Positions 15,341 to 23,390 of a stretch of 64,000 nt of DNA are shown here, one piece after another. Source of the DNA: Chryseobacterium glaciei (lineage in GTDB: Bacteria > Bacteroidota > Bacteroidia > Flavobacteriales > Weeksellaceae); the NCBI RefSeq assembly GCF_001648155.1, contig NZ_CP015199.1:1374501-1438500 (forward strand). Direction: 5' to 3'. Within the stretch, counting starts at the first letter, position 1. The number at the start of each line of letters is the position of its first letter. The notes under the pieces are model-generated. The model was not told where the DNA came from. It saw only the letters and a list, made by a program, of their open reading frames with translations, and did no database searches. Position numbers and translations under genes: made by a program.

Positions 15341-16662
15341 TTTGTTTTTAGTATTCTATTAATTTTTCCACCTTCGCACTTAGGCAAACTGTCCTGAGTA
15401 TGAATTTTCACTTTTGTGGTGATTCCTACTCGCTTTTTTATTTCGTTTTCTATACTTTTTCCAAAGTTTCCGACAAAAATAGTATAATCATCGGTATTTA
15501 TTTCAATTTGTTGCGCTTTCACAAATTCATCATCAATTTCCAGATCGATATCAAGAGCAACACACATTTGTTCTTTCTCAATCGGTGTTAAATAATAATT
15601 CGGAACTACTCCTTCCACATGAGAAAATGCTTCTTCAATCTGACTTGGATACACATTTACGCCTCTCACAATCAGCATATCATCGGCTCTTCCAAGAATT
15701 GGTTTCATTTTGACCATTGTTCTTTTTGAGTTTTCTTCATAATAAAGACTTGTGATATCGTTCGTCCAATAACGTAAAAGCGGCATTGCTTTTTTCGTCA
15801 AAGTTGTAATCACCAAAACCCCTTCTTCACCAAAAGGAACGGGTTGTTTTGTAATCGGATCTAAAATTTCAGGATAAAAATGATCTTCCCAAATATAAGA
15901 ACCCCCTTTTTCCTCAAAATCTTCCATCGAAACTCCTGGTCCGATAATTTCACTTAATCCATAAATATTAGTAGCGTGAACACCCAATTTTTCTTCAATG
16001 TGATGTCTTATAATTTCCGTCCACGGCTCTGAACCTAAAACGGCATATTTTAAACTGATTTCGTCTGCTGAGATTCCTCTTTTAGCAAATTCATCAGCGA
16101 TTGTTAAAGCATAAGAAGGTGAGCAACAGATCACTTCCGGTTTAAAGTCTATGATTAAATCAACCTGTCTCGTTGTCATTCCTCCTGAAATCGGAAGAAC
16201 GCTCATTCCTAATTTTTCTGCTCCGTAATGAAGTCCAAGCCCGCCCGTGAAAATTCCGTATCCATAAGCGTTATGTAACTGCATTCCCGGTTTTGCTCCG
16301 GCTGCATTCAAAGATCTTGCTACGACTTCGCTGAATAAATCAACATCTTCTTTTGTATATCCTACTACCGTTGGTTTTCCTGTTGTTCCGCTTGAACAGT
16401 GAATTCTCTGTAATTCATTCTTTGGAACCGTAAATAATCCAAACGGATAATTGTCTCTTAAATCCTGTTTGTAAGTAATCGGTAGTTTTGTAATATCTTC
16501 AATTGTCCTTATTTCCTGTGGAGATATTCCTAATTCATCAAATTTTCCTTTATAAAAATCCGACTTCTCCTCAAGATAACCCACCAAATCCACCAATCTT
16601 TCCGACTGGAGCTGTCTCAATTGGTCGAGCTGTAAGTATTCAACTGAAAAATCCACATTCAT
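15337..16662 (-). CDS. paaK: Phenylacetate-CoA ligase
   Basis: 441 residues, adenylate-forming enzyme that activates phenylacetate to phenylacetyl-CoA. The ATP/AMP loop is CSSGTTGKPTVVGYT near residue 95; further AMP-binding motifs are YGLSEIIGPG and GRADDMLIVRGVNVYPSQIEE. It is the first gene of the catabolic run after the regulator, with its own promoter and a palindrome at the transcription start region. Confidence 0.96.
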   Translation of the reverse strand: MNVDFSVEYLQLDQLRQLQSERLVDLVGYLEEKSDFYKGKFDELGISPQEIRTIEDITKLPITYKQDLRDNYPFGLFTVPKNELQRIHCSSGTTGKPTVVGYTKEDVDLFSEVVARSLNAAGAKPGMQLHNAYGYGIFTGGLGLHYGAEKLGMSVLPISGGMTTRQVDLIIDFKPEVICCSPSYALTIADEFAKRGISADEISLKYAVLGSEPWTEIIRHHIEEKLGVHATNIYGLSEIIGPGVSMEDFEEKGGSYIWEDHFYPEILDPITKQPVPFGEEGVLVITTLTKKAMPLLRYWTNDITSLYYEENSKRTMVKMKPILGRADDMLIVRGVNVYPSQIEEAFSHVEGVVPNYYLTPIEKEQMCVALDIDLEIDDEFVKAQQIEINTDDYTIFVGNFGKSIENEIKKRVGITTKVKIHTQDSLPKCEGGKINRILKTK

Positions 16663-16668
16663 GACTAA

Positions 16669-16682
16669 CTAACATTTGTTAG
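16669..16682. promoter_or_regulatory. Probable TetR-type operator of the paa operon
   Basis: Inverted repeat CTAACA-TT-TGTTAG, arms 6 bases with a 2-base centre. It lies directly downstream of the -7 box at 16686-16693 and 6 bases before the paaK start codon, so a bound repressor would cover the transcription start. The neighbouring TetR protein is the likely ligand; binding is inferred. Confidence 0.6.
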
Positions 16683-16685
16683 GTG

Positions 16686-16717
16686 TAAATTTAAAAAGAA
16701 TTTGGGAGCTGACAAAA
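16686..16717 (-). promoter_or_regulatory. Promoter of paaK and the paa operon
   Basis: Minus strand: TTTTG (16713-16717), a 19-base spacer, then TAAATTTA (16686-16693), close to the Bacteroidota TTTG / TAnnTTTG pattern. Transcription would start near 16679, inside the palindrome. Confidence 0.5.
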
Positions 16718-16781
16718 TTTTTATGACTTTCGTCATATTTTGAATGATTCTAAATAATTAAGGCTAGAAATTATAGTGTGA

Positions 16782-16866
16782 TTTGTCATTCAGAGCGGAA
16801 CGAAGTGGAGCGTGGAATCTATACATCGTTTTTGTTGTAGCTGTCGAGATTCCTACGGATGACAAA
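16782..16866. repeat. Palindromic intergenic repeat upstream of paaK
   Basis: The ends are TTTGTCAT (16782-16789) and ATGACAAA (16859-16866), with an inner pair TGGAATCT / AGATTCC. It has the look of the widespread Bacteroidota repeat that begins GTCATTC and ends with its complement. It sits between the regulator and paaK promoter and is unlikely to be coding. Confidence 0.55.
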
Positions 16867-16908
16867 GATTTTGGTTAAACCTTTGTGCAAAATCTTTAAG
16901 ATTGAAAA

Positions 16909-17487
16909 TTACTGTTTGTGATTTCCTAAAAGACCAAAAAGAACTTTATCCCTAATTTCATCAGTAATTTCAGTAGTGGATTCTATATTTCTTTTGAACC
17001 AGAAATAAGAATTGTTTAATGTATGAAGAATAAATCTTGTAGTAAAAGTAGATGATTTGAGTTCCCAGTTTTCGGCTTGATAAATTTCAGAAATCAGTTC
17101 TTCTACTTCCTGTTGATATTTTTTTCTTAATTCTACGAATTCGGGAAGTCTTTCCTCCAAATGTTTCCATTCATTAGAATAAATATGCGTAACATCACGA
17201 TTTCTAAGAACTATTGATAAATGTTTATCGATGAATAAATTTAATTTATCTTTTGGATTGATGTCTGTATTTTTCACCAACTGAAGTTCGTCAAAGAATT
17301 CCTGAGCGATGCCAAAACAAATCCATTCCAGAATTTCTTCTTTAGAACGGATGTGCGCATATAAAGAAGCAGCTTTAATATTAAGCTTTGTCGCCAAGTC
17401 CCTCACAGAGCTGCCCATATACCCTTTCTCTTTGAAAAGTTCTACGGCAACGTCTAGTATTTTCCTTTGTTTTTCTTTTAACTCCAT
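16909..17487 (-). CDS. TetR-family regulator, probable paa repressor
   Basis: 192 residues. The N-terminal TetR helix-turn-helix is VELFKEKGYMGSSVRDLATKLNIKAASLYAHIRSKEEIL split over residues 15-55, followed by an all-helical ligand domain. It is upstream of paaK in the same direction, with about 246 bases between them. A TetR-type regulator responding to phenylacetyl-CoA (PaaR) is known in other bacteria, and the palindrome at 16669-16682 is a fitting operator. The assignment to PaaR is inference. Confidence 0.85.
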   Translation of the reverse strand: MELKEKQRKILDVAVELFKEKGYMGSSVRDLATKLNIKAASLYAHIRSKEEILEWICFGIAQEFFDELQLVKNTDINPKDKLNLFIDKHLSIVLRNRDVTHIYSNEWKHLEERLPEFVELRKKYQQEVEELISEIYQAENWELKSSTFTTRFILHTLNNSYFWFKRNIESTTEITDEIRDKVLFGLLGNHKQ

Positions 17488-17834
17488 CTGGTAAACGCAA
17501 AAGTAATTATTTTGATTTTAATCTGTAGTTTTTTGAGCAATAAAACCCAGAAAAGTTTTAGGTTACATTTTAACACTGACGATTTTTCCATCATTTTAAT
17601 TCAAATTATTATGAATCGGAAATTTTGTCGTTTTGTTTTTAATTAAAAATGCATATTTCGGAAATTATGTCTTAAATATTTGAAAATTTAATAATAGAAC
17701 ACTTTTTGCGATAAAGTAATCGAATTAAATGATAAATAATTGATAGCATTAAGAAACTGAGCCTTGAAATTTGGTTTCTTGATGTTTTTTAAGAAAATTA
17801 GACCAGATGTAACCATTACAAAAAATATAAAAAT
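17488..17834. other. 347-base intergenic region between the TetR gene and clpB
   Basis: This is a divergent promoter region. It contains an inverted repeat AAGAAAC (17751-17757) / GTTTCTT (17774-17780) about 55 bases before clpB. I find no exact TAnnTTTG box and no CIRCE-type operator, so control of clpB cannot be read here. No gene is seen. Confidence 0.5.
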
Positions 17835-20429
17835 ATGAACTTAAATCAATATACAGTAAAATCACAGGAAGCCATCCAGGCAGCACAGCAAGTTGCCATG
17901 GAATTTGGCAATCAAAGCATAGAACCTCAACATTTATTGGAAGGAATCTTTCAAATAGATGAAAATATATCGCCTTTCTTATTAAAAAAATCTGAAGCAG
18001 ATGCCAATTTGGTAAGAGAGCGAAACCGTGAAAATTTAGAAAAGCTTCCAAAAGTACAGGGAGGAAATATTTACCTTTCACAATCAGCAAATAAAGTTTT
18101 GCTTGATGCTCCCAACATCGCCAAAAAAATGGGTGATGAATTCGTAACGATCGAACATTTGTGGCTTTCACTTTTAGAAACCAATTCTGAAGTGTCGAAA
18201 ACATTGAAAGATATAGGCGTTACAAAAAGTCTTTTGGAAGGCGGAATTAAAGAATTAAGAAAAGGCAGTACTGCGACATCTGCAAGTTCAGAAGAAACCT
18301 ATCAATCCTTAAAAAAATATGCTAAAAACTTCAACGAATTAGCAGCAGAAGGAAAATTAGATCCAGTTATTGGTCGTGATGAAGAAATCAGGAGAGTTTT
18401 ACAGATTCTTTCAAGAAGAACGAAAAATAATCCGATTTTAATTGGTGAACCTGGCGTTGGTAAAACTGCCATCGCAGAAGGAATTGCCCACAGAATCATC
18501 AGCGGAGATATTCCTGAAAATTTGATGGATAAAACGTTGTATTCATTGGATATGGGAGCGTTGATTGCCGGTGCAAAATATAAAGGAGAATTTGAAGAAA
18601 GGTTAAAATCAGTTATCAATGAGGTTACAAAATCGGACGGACAAATTATCCTTTTCATCGACGAGATTCATACTTTGGTCGGAGCCGGAGGCGGTGAAGG
18701 CGCGATGGATGCTGCAAATATTCTAAAACCAGCCTTAGCAAGAGGAGAATTAAGAGCGATCGGTGCGACAACTTTAAATGAATATCAGAAATATTTTGAA
18801 AAAGATAAAGCCCTTGAAAGACGTTTCCAGAAAGTAATGGTGGAAGAACCGGATACTGAATCTGCAATCTCGATTCTTCGTGGAATTAAAGATAAATATG
18901 AAGCTCACCACAAAGTAAGAATCAAAGATGAAGCGATTATTGCTGCGGTAGAAATGTCTCAACGATATATTTCAGACCGATTTTTACCGGATAAAGCGAT
19001 TGACCTTATTGATGAGGCTTCGGCTAAGTTGAGAATGGAAATCAATTCAAAACCTGAAGAATTGGATGTTTTAGACAGAAAATTAATGCAGATGGAAATT
19101 GAATTGGCTGCGATTTCACGAGAAGGCAATCAGACAAAAATTGACCATTTAAAAGAAGATATTTCGAAAATTTCTGAGGAAAGAAATGAAATTAATGCTA
19201 AATGGCTTAAAGAAAAACAAAAATCTGAGGATTTAACACAGATTAAAAAAGATATTGAATCTCTGAAATTAGAAGCAGAAAGAGCTTCAAGAGCAGGAGA
19301 TTACGCAAAAGTTGCTGAAATTCAGTACGGAAAAATAAAAGAGAAAGAAGATGCTTTGCAAAAACTAGAATTAGAAATGCAAAATCATCAGAATGAATTG
19401 ATTAAAGAAGAAGTAACCGCAGACAACATCTCTGAAGTCATTGGAAAATGGACGGGAATTCCTGTAACCAAACTTTTACAATCAGAAAGAGAAAAATTAT
19501 TACATCTTGAGACAGAACTTCATCACAGAGTTGTTGGTCAAGAAGAAGCAATCGGTGCGGTTGCAGATGCGATCAGAAGAAACAGAGTTGGATTGAGCGA
19601 CGAGAAAAAACCAATCGGATCTTTTCTTTTCTTAGGAACGACAGGTGTTGGTAAGACTGAACTTGCAAAAGCGTTGGCTGAGTTTTTATTCGACGATGAA
19701 AATAATATGACGAGAATTGATATGAGTGAATATCAGGAAAGACACAGTGTGTCTAGACTTGTTGGTGCGCCTCCGGGATATGTTGGATATGATGAAGGCG
19801 GTCAATTGACGGAAGCAGTGAGAAGAAGACCTTATTCAGTTGTGCTTTTAGATGAAATTGAAAAAGCGCATCCTGATGTTTTCAACACGTTGTTGCAAGT
19901 TTTGGATGATGGTCGTTTGACGGATAATAAAGGTAGAGTTGTAAATTTCAAAAACTCGATCATCATTATGACTTCGAATTTAGGTTCGCACATCATTCAG
20001 GAAAATTTTGAGAATATTACTGAAGAGAATCAAGATGAAATTGTTGATAAAACTAAAATTGAGGTTTTCGATCTATTGAAACAGACGTTACGTCCAGAAT
20101 TCTTAAACAGAATTGACGAGACCGTATTGTTCCAACCTTTAAGAAAAAAAGAAATTGGAAAAATCGTTCAATATCAATTGAGAGGTTACAATGATCTGTT
20201 GGCAAAACGAAATATTATCATGACTTCTACTCAGGATGCTGTAGATTATTTAATGAACAAAGGTTATGATCCGGCTTTCGGAGCAAGACCCTTGAAAAGA
20301 GTAATTCAACAGGAAGTTTTAAATAAATTATCCAGAGAGATTCTTGCAGGAACGGTGAATGAAGGCGATAGAATCACATTAGATTATTTCGAGGAAACAG
20401 GTTTGGTGTTTAGACCTGCTGAAAAATAA
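17835..20429 (+). CDS. clpB: ATP-dependent disaggregase ClpB
   Basis: 864 residues, Hsp100 chaperone that pulls proteins out of aggregates together with DnaK. The N-terminal Clp repeat domain covers about residues 3-145. The first AAA+ domain has Walker A GEPGVGKT near residue 203 and Walker B ILFIDEIHTLVGAG. The coiled-coil M domain (about 400-520) separates ClpB from ClpA/C. The second AAA+ domain has GTTGVGKT near residue 601 and VVLLDEIEKAHPDV. No ClpP-binding loop is evident. A strong terminator follows. Confidence 0.97.
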   Translation: MNLNQYTVKSQEAIQAAQQVAMEFGNQSIEPQHLLEGIFQIDENISPFLLKKSEADANLVRERNRENLEKLPKVQGGNIYLSQSANKVLLDAPNIAKKMGDEFVTIEHLWLSLLETNSEVSKTLKDIGVTKSLLEGGIKELRKGSTATSASSEETYQSLKKYAKNFNELAAEGKLDPVIGRDEEIRRVLQILSRRTKNNPILIGEPGVGKTAIAEGIAHRIISGDIPENLMDKTLYSLDMGALIAGAKYKGEFEERLKSVINEVTKSDGQIILFIDEIHTLVGAGGGEGAMDAANILKPALARGELRAIGATTLNEYQKYFEKDKALERRFQKVMVEEPDTESAISILRGIKDKYEAHHKVRIKDEAIIAAVEMSQRYISDRFLPDKAIDLIDEASAKLRMEINSKPEELDVLDRKLMQMEIELAAISREGNQTKIDHLKEDISKISEERNEINAKWLKEKQKSEDLTQIKKDIESLKLEAERASRAGDYAKVAEIQYGKIKEKEDALQKLELEMQNHQNELIKEEVTADNISEVIGKWTGIPVTKLLQSEREKLLHLETELHHRVVGQEEAIGAVADAIRRNRVGLSDEKKPIGSFLFLGTTGVGKTELAKALAEFLFDDENNMTRIDMSEYQERHSVSRLVGAPPGYVGYDEGGQLTEAVRRRPYSVVLLDEIEKAHPDVFNTLLQVLDDGRLTDNKGRVVNFKNSIIIMTSNLGSHIIQENFENITEENQDEIVDKTKIEVFDLLKQTLRPEFLNRIDETVLFQPLRKKEIGKIVQYQLRGYNDLLAKRNIIMTSTQDAVDYLMNKGYDPAFGARPLKRVIQQEVLNKLSREILAGTVNEGDRITLDYFEETGLVFRPAEK

Positions 20430-20458
20430 GTAGTTTTTTTCATATATATTATTTTTGT

Positions 20459-20498
20459 AATAAGTGCTGTAGACCCAATCTACGGCACTTATTTTTTT
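20459..20498 (+). terminator. Rho-independent terminator after clpB
   Basis: Stem arms 20461-20473 and 20479-20491 (TAAGTGCTGTAGA / TCTACGGCACTTA, one T-G wobble), 5-base loop, then a run of seven T. Confidence 0.85.
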
Positions 20499-20649
20499 AT
20501 ACAAATACGCCCAAACACTTAATAATTTTAATTAAACATAACAATCCGTAAAATCACGGAGAATTAATAGGAAAAAAACGTATCATTTAACATAAAAAAT
20601 TTACGAAATTTGCAATACCAACTAACATTCTACTATAAAAGCTAACATT

Positions 20650-21210
20650 ATGAAAACAAAACCTATCTTTAACGGAGACACTATCGAACTAACTGATGCT
20701 CCAAACACCATGTCTTCAGTATTTGTTAAAAAATTAATTGACAACTATCGTGATAATCAATTAGTTGCAATCAATACTAAATTCGGAATTCAAGATGCTC
20801 ATTCTATCCGTTTCGATTTAACAACTTTGAAAAAATTCATTTCAGACATTGAGAATGAAGCGCAAAAAGTAAATCCAGCAATTACTGAAAATGATCTGGG
20901 CGTTAGATTTTACTACGCAGCATATCCACAGGCTAACAACTGGGATATCATGGAAGATACTCCGATCGGAACAAACTACGCAGGAAAACATACTTTAGTA
21001 ATGATTCCAACATTAAAAATGGGGAATGCTGAAGGAGAAATTTTAAGCTATGACTTCAATCCTTTGGATGCTTCCACCTATAATCAAAACAATGATAATG
21101 ACGGCGAACAGGAAGAAGTAATGGCTATGAATAAAGCTTTAACAGCTGTTTTATGTCAAAACCACGGAAACCTTATACCACCGGATGATAAAAAAGTTGA
21201 AGAATACTAA
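20650..21210 (+). CDS. Conserved hypothetical protein, 186 residues
   Basis: I do not recognise a domain. There is no signal peptide or membrane segment, so it is probably cytoplasmic. The C-terminal third is acidic and low in complexity (NQNNDNDGEQEEVMAMN) and holds one Cys in AVLCQNHGN. The gene is 47 bases upstream of the membrane-protein/kinase/regulator group on the same strand and may be cotranscribed, although the AT-rich gap could also hold a promoter. Confidence 0.65.
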   Translation: MKTKPIFNGDTIELTDAPNTMSSVFVKKLIDNYRDNQLVAINTKFGIQDAHSIRFDLTTLKKFISDIENEAQKVNPAITENDLGVRFYYAAYPQANNWDIMEDTPIGTNYAGKHTLVMIPTLKMGNAEGEILSYDFNPLDASTYNQNNDNDGEQEEVMAMNKALTAVLCQNHGNLIPPDDKKVEEY

Positions 21211-21256
21211 AAATTTTAATTAATATTAACGTAACAATATTTTAAGCATAAACACA

Positions 21257-21904
21257 ATGACTGATTTCCAAAAATTGATATACGAATCTATGTTCTGGAG
21301 CGAGGGTATCGCTGCATTAATATCCGTTCTGTATTACAACCGTATAAAAAACCAATATTGGAAATACTTTGTGTTTTATCTGATCTTCATTTTCCTGTGT
21401 GAAGCTGTAGGAAAATGGGGAGGTAAGTTCATGGATTATGATAAAGCCGCGTTTTACAATTATTTTGTGATTCCCGTTCAGTTTACATTTTTCTATTGGC
21501 TGTACGCCTCAAAATCTTTTGGAAAGCCCAAACTCTTCATCACTTTATCCTTGGTCTATTTATTATCATTTATCCCCAGTGAGCTTCTTTTTTCAACAGA
21601 TAAAGTCATGTTTTCTTTAAACTATACTTTAGGCTGCCTGATCTTGATGATCCTCGTAGTCATGGAATATTATCAACAGGTTAATTCCTCAAACATCCTG
21701 AATTTCAACAAAAACCCGATGTTTTATATTAATCTGGGCGTGACGTTATTTTATATCGGAACCTTACCTTTCTGGACGTTTTTTGCTTTTATTAAAACCT
21801 ATAGAGAGATTTACGATATTTACTTTGCCTACTTTCTTATTTCAGGAATTATCATGTACTTATTATTCTCAATTTCATTCATATGGGGAAAACAGAGCTC
21901 TTAA
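21257..21904 (+). CDS. Polytopic membrane protein preceding a histidine kinase
   Basis: 215 residues with about seven hydrophobic segments (roughly 12-28, 38-56, 68-86, 93-110, 120-140, 155-177, 187-208). I know no named domain for it. Its last 22 bases overlap the start of the kinase gene in another frame, so the two are translationally linked. The following kinase has only one membrane segment and no sensor domain, so this protein may be its sensory or anchoring partner; that is inference. Confidence 0.75.
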   Translation: MTDFQKLIYESMFWSEGIAALISVLYYNRIKNQYWKYFVFYLIFIFLCEAVGKWGGKFMDYDKAAFYNYFVIPVQFTFFYWLYASKSFGKPKLFITLSLVYLLSFIPSELLFSTDKVMFSLNYTLGCLILMILVVMEYYQQVNSSNILNFNKNPMFYINLGVTLFYIGTLPFWTFFAFIKTYREIYDIYFAYFLISGIIMYLLFSISFIWGKQSS

Positions 21905-22668
21905 TAACGTTAATCCTATTCAACATATTTTTTGTGTTGTTTGTCGCCGCGATCATGGTTTATATCCGAAAATATAAGCAGCGTAAAAAGGAATATTTAA
22001 CTGAAATTGAAATAAAAAACGAGATCCATCAGAAAGAACTTCTGGCAACACAGTTGGAAATTCAGCAGGCGACCATGCAGCAGATCGGGCGTGAGCTTCA
22101 TGATAATATCGGACAGAAATTAACCCTTGTAAGCCTTTACACTCAGCAACTTTTATACGAAAATAAGGTTCCTGAGGTGAGTGAAAGAATAGAACAGGTT
22201 TCACAGATCATCAACCAATCTTTACAGGATTTGAGGAGCCTTTCAAAAACATTGACGGATGACAATATAAGTCAAAAGGAAATCGTAACTTTAATACAGG
22301 AAGAAGTAGACAATACCAACAGCTTTAAAAAGTGTAAAGTAAATTTTCAGCATAATTTCGAAAACCTTGATTTAGACTTTGTTCAGAAAAATATGCTTTT
22401 AAGAATTACTCAGGAATTCATTCAGAACAGTATAAAACACGCAAAATGTAAAAATATTTTCATTAATCTTAACACTTCAGATGAATCTTTTTGGGAATTG
22501 AATATCAAGGATGACGGCTTGGGATTTGACCGTTCGAAGATCACTTCAAACGGAATCGGTTTAACCAACATGAAAAACAGAGCCGAGATCATCGGGGCAG
22601 ATTTCAGCCTTGAAAGCCAGAAAAACCTCGGAACTACACTCAATATTATTTTAAAAAAACAGCCATGA
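21883..22668 (+). CDS. Sensor histidine kinase, HisKA_3 (NarL/DesK-type)
   Basis: 261 residues. One transmembrane helix (residues 7-28) is followed by a coiled linker, the phospho-acceptor helix with His in IGRELHDNIGQKLTLVSLY (near residue 72), and an HATPase_c domain with N box FIQNSIKHA, DDGLGFD and NGIGLTNMKNRA. It lacks any extracytoplasmic sensing domain. The gene overlaps the membrane-protein gene before it and the regulator gene after it (ATGA). Confidence 0.92.
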   Translation: MGKTELLITLILFNIFFVLFVAAIMVYIRKYKQRKKEYLTEIEIKNEIHQKELLATQLEIQQATMQQIGRELHDNIGQKLTLVSLYTQQLLYENKVPEVSERIEQVSQIINQSLQDLRSLSKTLTDDNISQKEIVTLIQEEVDNTNSFKKCKVNFQHNFENLDLDFVQKNMLLRITQEFIQNSIKHAKCKNIFINLNTSDESFWELNIKDDGLGFDRSKITSNGIGLTNMKNRAEIIGADFSLESQKNLGTTLNIILKKQP

Positions 22669-23309
22669 AAAAAACTATAGTTATTGTTGATGATCATGTA
22701 CTTATCGCAAAAGCTTTAGAAGGAATTATTGATAATTTTAAAGATTTTGAAGTAATTTATGTTGCTGAAAACGGTAAAGATCTCATTCAAAAATTTGAAA
22801 ACAACAGCAAAATTCCGGATATCATTCTTTTAGACATCAGTATGCCGATTATGGATGGTTTTGAAACTGTATTTTGGCTCAAAGAAAATCATCCGAACAT
22901 CAAAGTAATGGCGCTGAGCATGCAGGGTGACGATAAAAGTGTCATTAAAATGATCAAAAACGGAGCAAAAGGATATTTACTGAAAAATACCCATCCAAAA
23001 GAACTTGAGAATGCTCTTATTAAATTAAATTCAGACGGTTTTTTCTATCCGGAATGGGCTTCAAAGATCATTTTCTCCAACATGAATAATGATAAAGGCA
23101 CTGAAAACGGAGTAAGAATTTCTGACCGTGAAAGAGAGTTTTTACGATACACTGTAACCGAACTCAGCTATAAAGAAATTGCCGATAAAATGTGCTGCAG
23201 TCCGAGAACAGTTGAAAGTTACAGAGATCAGCTTTGTGATAAATTAGACCTAAAAACGCGTGTTGGCTTGGCGGTTTTTGCTATTAAAAATGGTTTTGCG
23301 GAATCATAA
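22665..23309 (+). CDS. Response regulator, NarL/LuxR family
   Basis: 214 residues. The receiver domain (about 1-120) has the acidic pair in IVDDH, the phosphorylated Asp in ILLDISMPIMDGFET (near residue 57) and the Lys in GYLLKNTHPKEL. The C-terminal LuxR-type helix-turn-helix is YKEIADKMCCSPRTVESYRDQL. It is the cognate partner of the kinase it overlaps by 4 bases. Confidence 0.94.
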   Translation: MKKTIVIVDDHVLIAKALEGIIDNFKDFEVIYVAENGKDLIQKFENNSKIPDIILLDISMPIMDGFETVFWLKENHPNIKVMALSMQGDDKSVIKMIKNGAKGYLLKNTHPKELENALIKLNSDGFFYPEWASKIIFSNMNNDKGTENGVRISDREREFLRYTVTELSYKEIADKMCCSPRTVESYRDQLCDKLDLKTRVGLAVFAIKNGFAES

Positions 23310-23342
23310 TTTACATATTTTCAAATAAACATTTAAACATAA

Positions 23343-23378
23343 AAAATCCTTTTCAGACCGAAAAGGATTTTGTTTTTT
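23343..23378. terminator. Bidirectional terminator between convergent genes
   Basis: Perfect 12-bp stem AAAATCCTTTTC (23343-23354) / GAAAAGGATTTT (23360-23371), loop AGACC, T-rich tract on both sides. It serves the response regulator (plus) and the M1 peptidase (minus). Confidence 0.85.
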
Positions 23379-23390
23379 ATTTAATTATTT

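Noticed and set aside
17749..18204. A 151-codon minus-strand frame over the start of clpB
   Set aside because: Antisense to the conserved ClpB N-domain and without a recognisable start context.
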